Positions 1 through 7,543 of a stretch of 64,000 bases of DNA are shown in pieces (position 1 is the first letter of the stretch; the number at the start of each line of letters is the position of its first letter). The notes below the pieces were generated by a model, which was given only the letters and a program-made list of their open reading frames with translations, made no database searches and had not been told where the DNA came from. The DNA comes from JAAYZH01 sp964479695 (GTDB lineage: Bacteria; Bacillota; Clostridia; Saccharofermentanales; Fastidiosipilaceae): positions 1 to 64,000 of the forward strand of contig CAYZSO010000011.1 in assembly GCA_964479695.1 (NCBI GenBank), in the 5' to 3' direction. The position numbers were made by a program, and so were the translations under genes.

Positions 1-74
1 TACATGACACGTCACCTAACGTGCGCATATCTTCAAATTTGCTTTTATGTGCATGCTAGAGCCGAAGTTGATTA

Positions 75-104
75 GAAACAATACGCTGCCAATACCGCTC
101 CGCC
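75..104 (-). repeat. SR repeat unit (single copy, minus orientation)
   Basis: This is one copy of the short intergenic repeat called SR here. Read on the minus strand its core is close to GGAGCGGTATTGGCAGCGTA followed by TTGTTTC. The same core recurs at about 6.3, 7.0, 14.0, 14.5, 43.0, 43.7, 46.3, 56.4 and 56.9 kb. The minus orientation is the one seen on the right side of the other islands, so this may be the right edge of an island cut by the window start. Confidence 0.6.
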
Positions 105-202
105 AAAAAACGAACGGAAATACCGGGTGTGACGAGCGATAAGGATGCCCACAAACATACTTCAGACCGCTTTTTGTTACGGATCCGAACTATGCACGGC
201 TG

Positions 203-217
203 TTAGAATGATTCTAA
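203..217. promoter_or_regulatory. Probable PerR box upstream of catalase
   Basis: The sequence TTAGAATGATTCTAA is a perfect 7-1-7 inverted repeat. It differs from the classical PerR consensus TTATAATNATTATAA at one position in each arm. It lies 167 bases before the catalase start. In Bacillus, PerR represses katA and is relieved by peroxide, so site and gene agree. A Fur-family protein other than PerR could also use a 7-1-7 site. Confidence 0.6.
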
Positions 218-285
218 ACACATGCCTGAGGAAGCTACCACTTAACTCACACTCAGGCAGCAGAACAGCAAGCAAAACCGTGAAC

Positions 286-360
286 GCAAAACACAAAACG
301 ACACACAAAACAACAGAACAAAACAACACAACACAGAACAACACAAAACAACACACCACA
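286..360 (+). repeat. A/C-rich ACAAC-type leader of katA
   Basis: The untranslated stretch before the catalase ribosome binding site is almost only A and C, built of irregular ACAAC and ACACA units. Similar runs lie before the S41 protease-like gene (minus strand, 59391-59424) and in the first codons of the HAD phosphatase (9170-9250). Such a leader would stay unstructured in RNA. Confidence 0.5.
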
Positions 361-383
361 GAAAAACAGAAAAGAGGTATGAA

Positions 384-2093
384 ATGGACCCAATGAAGAA
401 GAACAACGCAGGACCCGCCCAGCCGAGCCGCAACGATGCAACAGATCCCAACAGAAAAGGCATAACCCGTGAAAACGGTGCACCCGTCATCAACAACCAA
501 GACTCGATGTCAGCAGGACCCAGAGGTCCGCAGGTTGTGCAAGACGCATGGTTGATGGAAAAGCATGCACATTTCAACCGCGAAGTCATACCCGAGCGCC
601 GTATGCATGCCAAAGGATCCGGAGCATGGGGTGAATTCACCGTTACCCATGATATAACCGAGTACACTAAGGCGAAAATCTTCTCCGAAGTAGGCAAGAA
701 AACCAAGATGTTCGTCCGCTTCTCCACCGTCGCCGGCGAGCGTGGGGCAGCAGACGCCGAGCGCGACATCAGAGGTTTTGCGATGAAATATTACACCGAA
801 GACGGAAATTGGGACCTCGTCGGCAACAATACACCCGTGTTTTTTTTCCGTGATCCGAAGAAATTCATCGACCTCAACCACGCCGTAAAACGCGACCCTC
901 GGACAAACCTTCGCAGCCCAAACACCAACTGGGACTTCTGGTCCTCCTTGCCCGAGTCACTCCTCCAAGTCACCATCACCATGAGCGACCGCGGCATCCC
1001 TTCCTCCTATCGTTATATGCATGGGCACAGCTCGCACGCCTACAGTCTCATCAATGCCAAGAACGAGCGCGTTTGGGTCAAATTCCACTTCCGCAGCCAG
1101 CAGGGAATCCAGAATTTGACCGATCAAGAAGCAGAAATGGTCGTGGCCAAAGACCGCGAATCCCACCAACGCGACCTCTACACAGCCATTGAGAACGGCA
1201 ACTTTCCGAAATGGACCATGTTCATCCAGGTCATGACCGAAGAGCAGGCTCGCAACGAGAAGAACAACCCCTTCGACCTAACCAAAATGTGGCACAAAAA
1301 AGATTATCCACTCATGGAAGTCGGCGAATTCGTTCTGAACCGCAACCCGGATAACTACTTCCAGGACGTCGAGCAGGCGGCTTTTAATCCCGCAAACAAC
1401 GTGCCCGGTATTGGCTACTCGCCCGACCGCATGCTGCAAACCCGCCTCTTTGCCTACGGTGATGCTCAACGTTACCGCCTCGGTGTGAACCATCATCAGA
1501 TACCGGTTAACTCGGCTTTGGGCGTAAAAAATCCCCACAGCTTCCATCGCGATGGCCAGATGCGCGTCGACGGCAATCAGGGTTCCGAGCTCCACTACGA
1601 GCCCAACTCCTACAACAACTGGACAGATCACTTGGAGGAATCCGAGCCGATCCAGGACGGCGGTGACGTCCAGCACTGGGACTTCCGCGCCGATGATCAC
1701 GATTACTTCACGCAGCCCGGTGAGCTCTTCCGTAACATGTCTCCCGAGCAGCAGCTCGTCCTGTTCGAGAACACCGCACGTAATCTCGGTGACTCCACGC
1801 TCCAGATCAAACATCGCCACATCGTTCACACGTATATGGCTGATCCGGCTTATGGTGAGGGTGTGGCCAAAGCCCTCGGCATCAACCTCTCTGACGTTGA
1901 TTTGACTCCGATGCCATCCGACAACTACGAACAATGGCGCAAGGATAACGCCCGCGGCGCTTCCGAGCTGAATGTCCCGACCGAACCGGCGAACCCCGAG
2001 TCTGCCCAAGACCTCCCGCCCACTGGCCGCGACACCAACGCCGCCGACCCCGCCACCCTCTACGACTGGCAAACCGACCCGCAGCTACTGTAA
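384..2093 (+). CDS. katA: Haem catalase
   Basis: Monofunctional haem catalase that turns hydrogen peroxide into water and oxygen in the cytoplasm. The catalytic His lies at about residue 75 in RRMHAKG and the distal Asn in NNTPVFFFRDP at about 148. The haem-ligand Tyr is at about 358 in RLFAYGDAQR. At 569 residues it is longer than small-subunit catalases of about 480-500 because of an added N-terminal stretch and a polar proline-rich C-terminus. The start is set by AAGAGG seven bases upstream. A probable PerR box at 203-217 suggests peroxide induction. The stop codon lies in a 21-bp near-perfect direct repeat (2081-2101 and 2115-2135). Catalase assignment is secure; the symbol follows the usual Bacillota name. 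Confidence 0.95.
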   Translation: MDPMKKNNAGPAQPSRNDATDPNRKGITRENGAPVINNQDSMSAGPRGPQVVQDAWLMEKHAHFNREVIPERRMHAKGSGAWGEFTVTHDITEYTKAKIFSEVGKKTKMFVRFSTVAGERGAADAERDIRGFAMKYYTEDGNWDLVGNNTPVFFFRDPKKFIDLNHAVKRDPRTNLRSPNTNWDFWSSLPESLLQVTITMSDRGIPSSYRYMHGHSSHAYSLINAKNERVWVKFHFRSQQGIQNLTDQEAEMVVAKDRESHQRDLYTAIENGNFPKWTMFIQVMTEEQARNEKNNPFDLTKMWHKKDYPLMEVGEFVLNRNPDNYFQDVEQAAFNPANNVPGIGYSPDRMLQTRLFAYGDAQRYRLGVNHHQIPVNSALGVKNPHSFHRDGQMRVDGNQGSELHYEPNSYNNWTDHLEESEPIQDGGDVQHWDFRADDHDYFTQPGELFRNMSPEQQLVLFENTARNLGDSTLQIKHRHIVHTYMADPAYGEGVAKALGINLSDVDLTPMPSDNYEQWRKDNARGASELNVPTEPANPESAQDLPPTGRDTNAADPATLYDWQTDPQLL

Positions 2094-2160
2094 TACAAGC
2101 AACTCACAACTGTGGCAGCTGCTGTAATACAAGCACCAGAATAAAAACAAAACTTTAGTA

Positions 2161-2186
2161 GAAAAGCGGCCCACGGGTCGCTTTTT
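2161..2186 (+). terminator. Intrinsic terminator after katA
   Basis: An AAAAGCGGCC arm pairs, with one G-U pair, with GGGTCGCTTTT across a very short loop. T-rich sequence follows. The hairpin lies about 70 bases after the catalase stop. Confidence 0.7.
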
Positions 2187-2481
2187 CGCTTTTCTGTCAG
2201 GCCCTTTTTCTGCCAAAGGCAAAGGTGCTTGACCTTACTTCTCACCTGACATACAATCCAGAGGTATCACTCTAGAGAAAGGACGTGGTGTTTTGGACAG
2301 CCGACCTCGAGGTACGAAGCGCACCTCATACTCCCTAAACAATCAAGCTAACGGCAGATTGAATAACAAGCCATACGCCGCGGACTGTAATCTTTTCTAA
2401 GATAAATGCTCGCAGCTTCCTCTGATGCTGAGCTAACGAAAAGTCGCTAAACCTGACTAGAGTTAGAGCAATGTTAACGAT

Positions 2482-2562
2482 GAGCTGAGATCGAGCTTGA
2501 GATCGAGATCGAGATTGAGATCGAGATTGAGATTGAGATCGAGATTGAGATTGAGATCGAGC
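2482..2562 (+). repeat. Hexanucleotide tandem repeat (GAGATC/GAGATT)
   Basis: About thirteen copies of a six-base unit GAGATY, slightly degraded at the left end, lie in the mgtA leader. Such arrays are prone to slippage. Confidence 0.85.
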
Positions 2563-2600
2563 TACAGATTCGATGTAATGGTTTGTATTAGCTAGTGCTG

Positions 2601-2623
2601 CCGCCCTTTTATGGCGGTTTTTT
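2601..2623 (+). terminator. Terminator-like hairpin in mgtA leader
   Basis: CCGCC at 2601-2605 pairs with GGCGG at 2613-2617, followed directly by six T. The stem is short. Its place between the repeat-rich leader and the mgtA ribosome binding site would suit an attenuator. It could also simply end upstream transcripts. Confidence 0.5.
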
Positions 2624-2679
2624 CATGTCTGTTGATGGTTCTGACTTGTCGGGAGAAAAACAAGAAAGGAATCAAGACT

Positions 2680-5679
2680 ATGAAAATTCTAACGCAATTT
2701 TTGACTCGTCTGACTAATCTGGCAACGCTGATTAAGTCGAAGACCAGGCAAGGAGACAGGGGAGGGGCTCGTTTGACGGGGCTATTTGCTGCCTCTGCTT
2801 CACCGAGCAATTCCGTAAACGGAACCACCAAGAACCCGACCAACCCCACCAAACCCACAAAAACCAGTAACCCAAACAAACCCACCAAATCCACAACCAA
2901 ACCCTCAATCAAACCGACAGCCAAGCAGCAGAAGAATATGCAAAAGAGCCTGGATATTGAGGCCTTCCTGCGTGGGAAGGCAACGAAGGGGAGGGGGGCG
3001 GTTTTGGCCGAATATGAGAGCACACTGCAGGGCCTCACGACCGAGCGCGCGGAAGCTGTTCTGGAGGAGAAGGGCCCCAACGTCCTGCAGGCGAGGCGCG
3101 GGCACACGGTGTGGTCGAGGCTGGCGGAGGCTGTGATCAACCCGTTCAACATTATTTTGCTCCTCATTGCCGCCATCACGTTCGTCACTGACGTCGTGAC
3201 CGCAAGTCGACCGGATTATTTGACCGTAAGTATCATCTTGGCGATGGTGTTCCTTTCGGCGGCGGTTGCTTTTGGCCAAAGCCGCAGCTCCGACGCTGCT
3301 GCCGAGGAATTAACGAAGATGATCTCCAACAAAGTGGATGTCTACCGAGATGGCCTTCTGACTGTGCATCCGTTGGAGGAGGTTGTGCCGGGTGATGTTG
3401 TGCGGCTTTCTGCCGGTGACATGTTGCCTGCTGATGTGTACTTCTTGACGACGAAGGATACGTTCGTTTCGCAGTCGGCTCTGACCGGCGAATCTCAGCC
3501 GGTGGAAAAGTTCGCCGAAGTGGGCTTTGCAGATGTGGTTGCGAGTGGCGCTGATGCGAGCGGTGCTGGTGCAAATGCCGCTGTGGCTGCAAACGAAATG
3601 GCCGAAGGCGCCGCAAACCAGCCAACAAACCAGCCAACGAACCAACCAACGAACCAGCCCGTCAACCCGACGGTGGTGCTGAGCGACCTCAAGAATATTG
3701 GCTTGATGGGCACCGATCTGGTGAGCGGGAGTGCGACGGCACTTGTGCTGGCGACAGGGGAGGAGACGTATTTTAGTTCGATTGCGGATTCGCTGACAGG
3801 CGGTCGGGCGGAGACGGCTTTTGAGCGCGGAGTGAATTCGGTGAGCAAGCTCCTGGTGCGTATGATGTTGGTTATTTTGCCCGTCATCTTGCTCATCAAC
3901 GGCGTGCTGAAGCAAGATTGGCTGCACGCCTTGCTCTTCGCCATCAGCATTGCCGTCGGACTCACCCCGGAGATGTTGCCGGTAATTATGACGTCGACTT
4001 TGGCCAAAGGCGCCGTAGCCATGTCCAAGCAGAACGTCATTGTGCGTACGCTGGGGGCCATTCAGACCTTCGGTGAAATGGACATCCTCTGCACGGACAA
4101 GACCGGGACCTTGACTGAGGACAAGATTGTGCTGGAGAAGTACATGGATTTGACTGGCAAAGACGACCGTCGCGTGCTGCGGCATGCCTACCTGAACGCT
4201 GTTTTCCAGACAGGGCTGAAGAATTTGATTGATTTGGCCATCATAAACCGGGTAACAACGTATGGGCAGGAAGCTTCGAAGGATAAATACACGCGTGTGG
4301 ACGAGATCCCTTTTGACTTCAACCGGCGGCGGATGAGCGTCCTCTTGGAAGATCCGACCGGCAAACGGCAACTGATTACCAAAGGCGCCGTCGAAGAAAT
4401 GCTTGCCGTTTGCACGTGGCTCGAAATTGACGGCGAGGTGAAGCCTTTGGGCGATGAGGAACGCCGCATCGCCATGGCCACCTACGAGAAATATAACAAC
4501 GACGGATTACGGATGCTGGCCGTTGCGCAGAAAAACGAAGTCCCGGCGGCCGGCGCTTTCAGCGCGCAGGATGAGAAGGACATGGTCTTGATTGGCTTCG
4601 TCGGTTTCCTGGATCCGCCGAAACAAAGCGCAGCACAAGCCGTCACTGCCCTCACCGAGCACGGCGTCCGCACCGTCGTCTTGACTGGCGACAGCGGTGG
4701 TGTGGCTACCAAAGTCTGCCGCAAAGTCGGCATCGAAGTCACTCACAGCCTCAGCGGAACTGACGTCGAGGCAATGAGTGACGAGGAGCTGGCTTTGGCC
4801 GCCCAAACCTGCAACCTCTTCAGCAAACTCTCGCCGACCCAGAAGCAGCGGGTCGTCGAAACGTTCCAGAAACTTGGGCACACCGTAGGTTTCATGGGCG
4901 ATGGGATCAACGACACGCCGGCGCTGCGGCAGGCGGACGTTGGAATTTCGGTCGACAGCGCCGTTGACATTGCCAAAGAAACCGCCGACATCATCCTTCT
5001 CAAGAAGGATTTGATGGTCCTGGAAGAGGGCGTCCTGACGGGTCGCCGCACCTTCGGCAACATTATGAAATATATTAAAATGGCGGCGAGCGGCAACTTC
5101 GGCAACATGATTTCTGTCATCATTGCCAGCATTTTCTTGCCGTTCCTGCCGATGTTGCCCGTGCATATTCTGACGCAGAATTTGCTCAATGATTTCGCGC
5201 AGATGGGCATGGCCTTTGACAACGTCGATCCGGAATTCGTCCGCACGCCGCGCAAGTGGGACACCAAGTCCCTGCAGTCTTTCATGGCGGTGATGGGGCC
5301 TCTGTCGTCGATTTTCGATGTGCTTTGTTTCCTCGTACTTTGGTTCGGCCTCGGCGCGAACCGCATGGAGTTGGCGCCGCTGTTTCAGGCCGGCTGGTTC
5401 GTCTTCGGCACCACGTCGCAGGTCGTGATCATTCACATGATTCGTACGGCTAAGGTTCCTTTTGCCCAAAGCCGCCCCTCCCCCTGGCTCTCCCTCTCAA
5501 CGGGGCTCGTCTTCATCGCTACTCTGCTCATCGGCTTCACCCCGATTGCCCGCGCCATTGACCTCAGCCCCCTGCCGCTCATCTACCTGGCCTGGCTTGC
5601 CTTGCTACTCCTGGGCTACAGCCTGGCCGTTCAGTTCGTAAAGCGCCTCTACATCCACCACTTCGGCGAGTGGATCTAG
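2680..5679 (+). CDS. mgtA: MgtA-type magnesium-translocating P-type ATPase
   Basis: P3B-type ATPase that brings Mg2+ into the cell using ATP. The actuator TGES lies near residue 269 and the phosphorylated Asp near 473 in CTDKTGTLTEDKIVLEKY, which is typical of MgtA/MgtB. The hinge GDGINDTPALRQADVG follows. I chose ATG 2680, after AAAGGA, over the longer reading from 2611 because that one begins inside the upstream hairpin. Two low-complexity additions stand out: a T/N/K/P-rich stretch near the N-terminus, and about 45 residues after the TGES loop ending in four NQPT units (12-bp repeats at 3613-3662). Two perfect TTTGGCCAAA motifs lie inside (3271, 3999). Confidence 0.92.
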   Translation: MKILTQFLTRLTNLATLIKSKTRQGDRGGARLTGLFAASASPSNSVNGTTKNPTNPTKPTKTSNPNKPTKSTTKPSIKPTAKQQKNMQKSLDIEAFLRGKATKGRGAVLAEYESTLQGLTTERAEAVLEEKGPNVLQARRGHTVWSRLAEAVINPFNIILLLIAAITFVTDVVTASRPDYLTVSIILAMVFLSAAVAFGQSRSSDAAAEELTKMISNKVDVYRDGLLTVHPLEEVVPGDVVRLSAGDMLPADVYFLTTKDTFVSQSALTGESQPVEKFAEVGFADVVASGADASGAGANAAVAANEMAEGAANQPTNQPTNQPTNQPVNPTVVLSDLKNIGLMGTDLVSGSATALVLATGEETYFSSIADSLTGGRAETAFERGVNSVSKLLVRMMLVILPVILLINGVLKQDWLHALLFAISIAVGLTPEMLPVIMTSTLAKGAVAMSKQNVIVRTLGAIQTFGEMDILCTDKTGTLTEDKIVLEKYMDLTGKDDRRVLRHAYLNAVFQTGLKNLIDLAIINRVTTYGQEASKDKYTRVDEIPFDFNRRRMSVLLEDPTGKRQLITKGAVEEMLAVCTWLEIDGEVKPLGDEERRIAMATYEKYNNDGLRMLAVAQKNEVPAAGAFSAQDEKDMVLIGFVGFLDPPKQSAAQAVTALTEHGVRTVVLTGDSGGVATKVCRKVGIEVTHSLSGTDVEAMSDEELALAAQTCNLFSKLSPTQKQRVVETFQKLGHTVGFMGDGINDTPALRQADVGISVDSAVDIAKETADIILLKKDLMVLEEGVLTGRRTFGNIMKYIKMAASGNFGNMISVIIASIFLPFLPMLPVHILTQNLLNDFAQMGMAFDNVDPEFVRTPRKWDTKSLQSFMAVMGPLSSIFDVLCFLVLWFGLGANRMELAPLFQAGWFVFGTTSQVVIIHMIRTAKVPFAQSRPSPWLSLSTGLVFIATLLIGFTPIARAIDLSPLPLIYLAWLALLLLGYSLAVQFVKRLYIHHFGEWI

Positions 5680-5680
5680 T

Positions 5681-5717
5681 GGCGCCGTGGGTCAGCACTG
5701 CTGATGTCGGCGGCGCC
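5681..5717 (+). other. GC-rich hairpin after mgtA
   Basis: GGCGCCG at 5681 pairs with CGGCGCC ending at 5717, with a smaller TCAGCA/TGCTGA stem inside. It begins two bases after the mgtA stop. No T-run follows, so a terminator role is uncertain. Confidence 0.45.
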
Positions 5718-5849
5718 TGCAACTGAGCAATCGCACAAAGCGGCTTGCGAAAATTTGGTTAAACAAACAAAATTCCTAAACCATCCACTAAATCGATAAA
5801 AATTCAATGAATAAACCGTATAATAAAATGAAGTGGAAGTGAAGGTGGC

Positions 5850-5859
5850 TTTGGCCAAA
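5850..5859. repeat. Dispersed palindrome TTTGGCCAAA (intergenic copy)
   Basis: A perfect copy in the form GGCTTTGGCCAAAA, 33 bases before the start of the GNAT gene. It is outside any coding sequence, so codon use cannot explain it. Confidence 0.8.
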
Positions 5860-5891
5860 ATGACAGATCAAATTGCAGAAAGGGAGTACAG

Positions 5892-6185
5892 ATGAAAGAC
5901 ATTAAGCGAGGAAATCAACGGTTTTACATTGGTGAAAATGAGACGGACACACAGGCCGAAATCACCTGGGTTCCCTCTGGACACAACGTGATTATTGTGG
6001 ACCATACTCATGTGGCGGAGGATTTGCGCGGGCAGGGAATTAGTCAGCTTCTGGTTGACAAAGTCGCCGACATGGCCCGCGAAGAGGGCTTATCGATCAT
6101 CCCGACCTGCCCAGTTGCTAAGAAAATCATGGAAAGCAGCGAAAAATATTCGTCACTGCTCGAAGGCTACGGCGGCTCGTACTGA
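5892..6185 (+). CDS. Small GNAT-type N-acetyltransferase (YjdJ-like)
   Basis: A 97-residue protein with the compact GNAT fold of the YjdJ type. The acetyl-CoA loop is seen as EDLRGQGISQLL at about residues 44-55, followed by the helix DKVADMAREEGL and the strand-loop IIPTCPVAKKI. The family moves an acetyl group from acetyl-CoA to an amine, but substrates of these minimal members are mostly unknown. GGGAG nine bases upstream supports this ATG. It stands alone between mgtA and repeat island 1, with a TTTGGCCAAA palindrome just upstream. The fold is well supported; the biological substrate is not known. Confidence 0.85.
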   Translation: MKDIKRGNQRFYIGENETDTQAEITWVPSGHNVIIVDHTHVAEDLRGQGISQLLVDKVADMAREEGLSIIPTCPVAKKIMESSEKYSSLLEGYGGSY

Positions 6186-6232
6186 ACAGGGCTTCTTTGC
6201 TGCCGCGCCTCTGACTCGAATGACTACTTGAG

Positions 6233-6274
6233 AATGACTACATAAGTTTAATTTTAAACTTATGTAGTCATTCA
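6233..6274. repeat. AT-rich palindrome P1 (42 bp), left edge of island 1
   Basis: Two 20-base arms, GAATGACTACATAAGTTTAA and its reverse complement, flank a TT centre. It begins 48 bases after the GNAT stop. The core ACTACATAAGTTTAAA plus reverse complement recurs eight times in the window. RNA from it would form a long hairpin without a U-tract. Confidence 0.9.
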
Positions 6275-6295
6275 TTTCTTTGCAGCCAAGCGCTT

Positions 6296-6535
6296 CCGCT
6301 GTGGCGGGGGGAGCGGAGCTGCGGGTAGCAAAGCAGCGTATTGTTTCTACGTGAGTGCTATCGTTTAAGTTTTCGGTGGCGGAGCGGTATAGGCTGCCTA
6401 TTGTTTCTACGTGAGTGCAGTATCGTTTAAGTGGGGGGGCGGAACGGTTTTGGCGGCGTATTGCCACTACATAAGTTTATTTTTAACATATGTAGTGATT
6501 TATTGATGGCGGAACGCTTTTAGCAGCGTTTTTCT
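6296..6535 (+). repeat. SR array A (plus orientation, about 60-bp period)
   Basis: About four imperfect units of the SR repeat. Each has a GGCGGAGCGG-like start and a GCGTATTG-like end; two continue as TTGTTTCTACGTGAGTGC. The TTG of the unit ends lies at 6341, 6401 and 6461, a 60-base period. No open frame of interest is present. Confidence 0.75.
6465..6497. repeat. AT-rich palindrome P2 (imperfect)
   Basis: A weaker copy of the ACTACATAAGTTTA palindrome with changes in the right arm (TTAACATATGTAGTG). It lies within the SR array of island 1. Confidence 0.8.
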
Positions 6536-6846
6536 CCTGAATTTGTTCTTCGGGGCTTAGGGTAATTGTTACCTTATTTGCAAGTTGGTTGGGATCCGGA
6601 TATTTGCGACATCGGATTGACAGACTCAGAACTTTGATAGGTATTTCCTGTTGGTTTCGTGCTTATTGCAGAGCGTGTAGCCGTCGAGGTCAGTATTCGT
6701 TCAATAATTCCTGTCGACAGGTCAGTAATCATTCATCTAGCTATAAAACAGTGTCAAGATCTCCTCTAGAAAATACTTGTTGTCGCAAGTCTCCCGATCC
6801 GGACCAGTTTGGAAACCCTTTTGGCTTGGGTAGCGCTTGGCTGGCG
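6536..6846 (+). mobile_element. TIR element copy 1 (311 bp, non-coding, MITE-like)
   Basis: This is the first of five copies of a roughly 311-bp repeat. GGATCCGGATATTTGCGACA at 6592-6611 has its inverted partner at 6781-6805 (TGTCGCAAGTCTCCCGATCC then GGACC). Inside are two related motifs, GTCAGTATTCGTTCAA and GTCAGTAATCATTCAT. Copy 2 (14121-14432) matches over the whole length in the same orientation. No transposase-size frame is present, so it would be non-autonomous if mobile. Confidence 0.75.
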
Positions 6847-7010
6847 TAAATAGAGGCTAGGACAAACTACTCTTGCAATTTTTCATACTATATAAATATT
6901 CAACCCGATAAATCATCCAAACAAGGAATCACATTATGCTATATCGGCTAAAAGTCGCTCTCAGAAACCTAAAATGGTGAATAACTCTACTTTTCGCTAT
7001 CTCAATCGCT

Positions 7011-7135
7011 GAGCTAGAACACTATCGAAGAAGAACCAGAAGAAATACTTCTCATCACGCGCTCCGCCCACAACTGAGCTAGAACCCTATCGAAGCTGAA
7101 CCAGCAACAATACGCTGTACCAAGCGCTCCTTCCA
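7011..7135 (-). repeat. SR array I (minus orientation, 65-bp period)
   Basis: Two SR units on the minus strand. GAGCTAGAAC recurs at 7011 and 7076, and each copy is followed by a GAAG..ATAC..GCGCTCC block. It faces SR array A across TIR element copy 1. Confidence 0.65.
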
Positions 7136-7326
7136 TAACAAACTTAACTTCTGCGCGAAGTGAAAATAAACAACTAAAATACAACCACAACCACAACCAC
7201 GGACAAAACCGCAACCACCCAACCGTCTTCAACGCAAAAACTGCAAAGGCGGATAACCTTTGCAGCTGTGGGCGTTAATGAGATAACGCGGAAATTTAAA
7301 ATGAAATTTTATCTTGTAAAACGTCG
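7136..7326. other. Intergenic stretch with one hairpin
   Basis: No gene is supported here. A CTGCAAAGG arm near 7242 pairs with CCTTTGCAG near 7258 across seven bases, without a T-run. Short frames on both strands lack ribosome binding sites and known motifs. Confidence 0.5.
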
Positions 7327-7410
7327 ACCACTGCCAACCACCCCGCCGACCATGACCACTGCCAACCACCCCGCCGACCATGACCACTGCCAAGCAACCC
7401 GCCGACCATC
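7327..7410 (+). repeat. 28-bp tandem repeat, three copies
   Basis: Three head-to-tail copies at 7327-7354, 7355-7382 and 7383-7410, each starting ACCACTGCCAA and ending CCGCCGACCAT. The first two are identical and the third has a few changes. It lies within repeat island 1, with no supported gene. Confidence 0.9.
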
Positions 7411-7468
7411 CAGCCGCTTCTGCGATAAGCGGCGCCGACAAAAACTCACAAGCGCCGCCGAAAAACTC

Positions 7469-7500
7469 ACTACATAAGTTTAATTTTAAACTTATGTAGT
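7469..7500. repeat. AT-rich palindrome P3 (32 bp), right edge of island 1
   Basis: ACTACATAAGTTTAA, a TT centre and the reverse complement, the same centre variant as P1 at 6233. It lies 43 bases past the stop of the minus-strand oxidoreductase, so P1 and P3 close the convergent gap on both sides. Confidence 0.9.
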
Positions 7501-7543
7501 CAAATCGCGCATGTAGTCAAAACGCACCTGCCATCCCTATTAC

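Larger units (their letters stand above)
2246..2679 (+). promoter_or_regulatory. Long putative leader of mgtA, no known riboswitch recognised
   Basis: About 430 bases separate the catalase terminator region from the mgtA start. They hold small stems, for example GAGGT pairing with ACCTC around 2308-2328, then a hexanucleotide repeat, then a terminator-like hairpin about 57 bases before the start codon. This order resembles transcription attenuation. I looked for the M-box (ykoK) magnesium riboswitch signature and did not find it. Regulation is inferred, and no promoter was assigned. Confidence 0.35.

Noticed and set aside
242..2072. Long open frames on the minus strand over the catalase gene
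   Set aside because: They are antisense shadows of a clearly coding gene, without ribosome binding sites or family motifs.
2246..2600. M-box (ykoK) magnesium riboswitch
   Set aside because: The conserved TTAGGTGAGGCTCC and ACGCTGCTGCCC blocks are not present in my reading.
3310..5469. Minus-strand frames of 320-353 codons over mgtA
   Set aside because: They arise from codon bias of mgtA on the other strand; composition is His/Arg/Gln-rich and no motif is visible.
6296..6535. CRISPR array (repeat plus variable parts with about 60-bp period)
   Set aside because: Units differ inside the supposed repeat, only two to four occur per site, the variable parts are related to each other, and no cas gene is present in the window.
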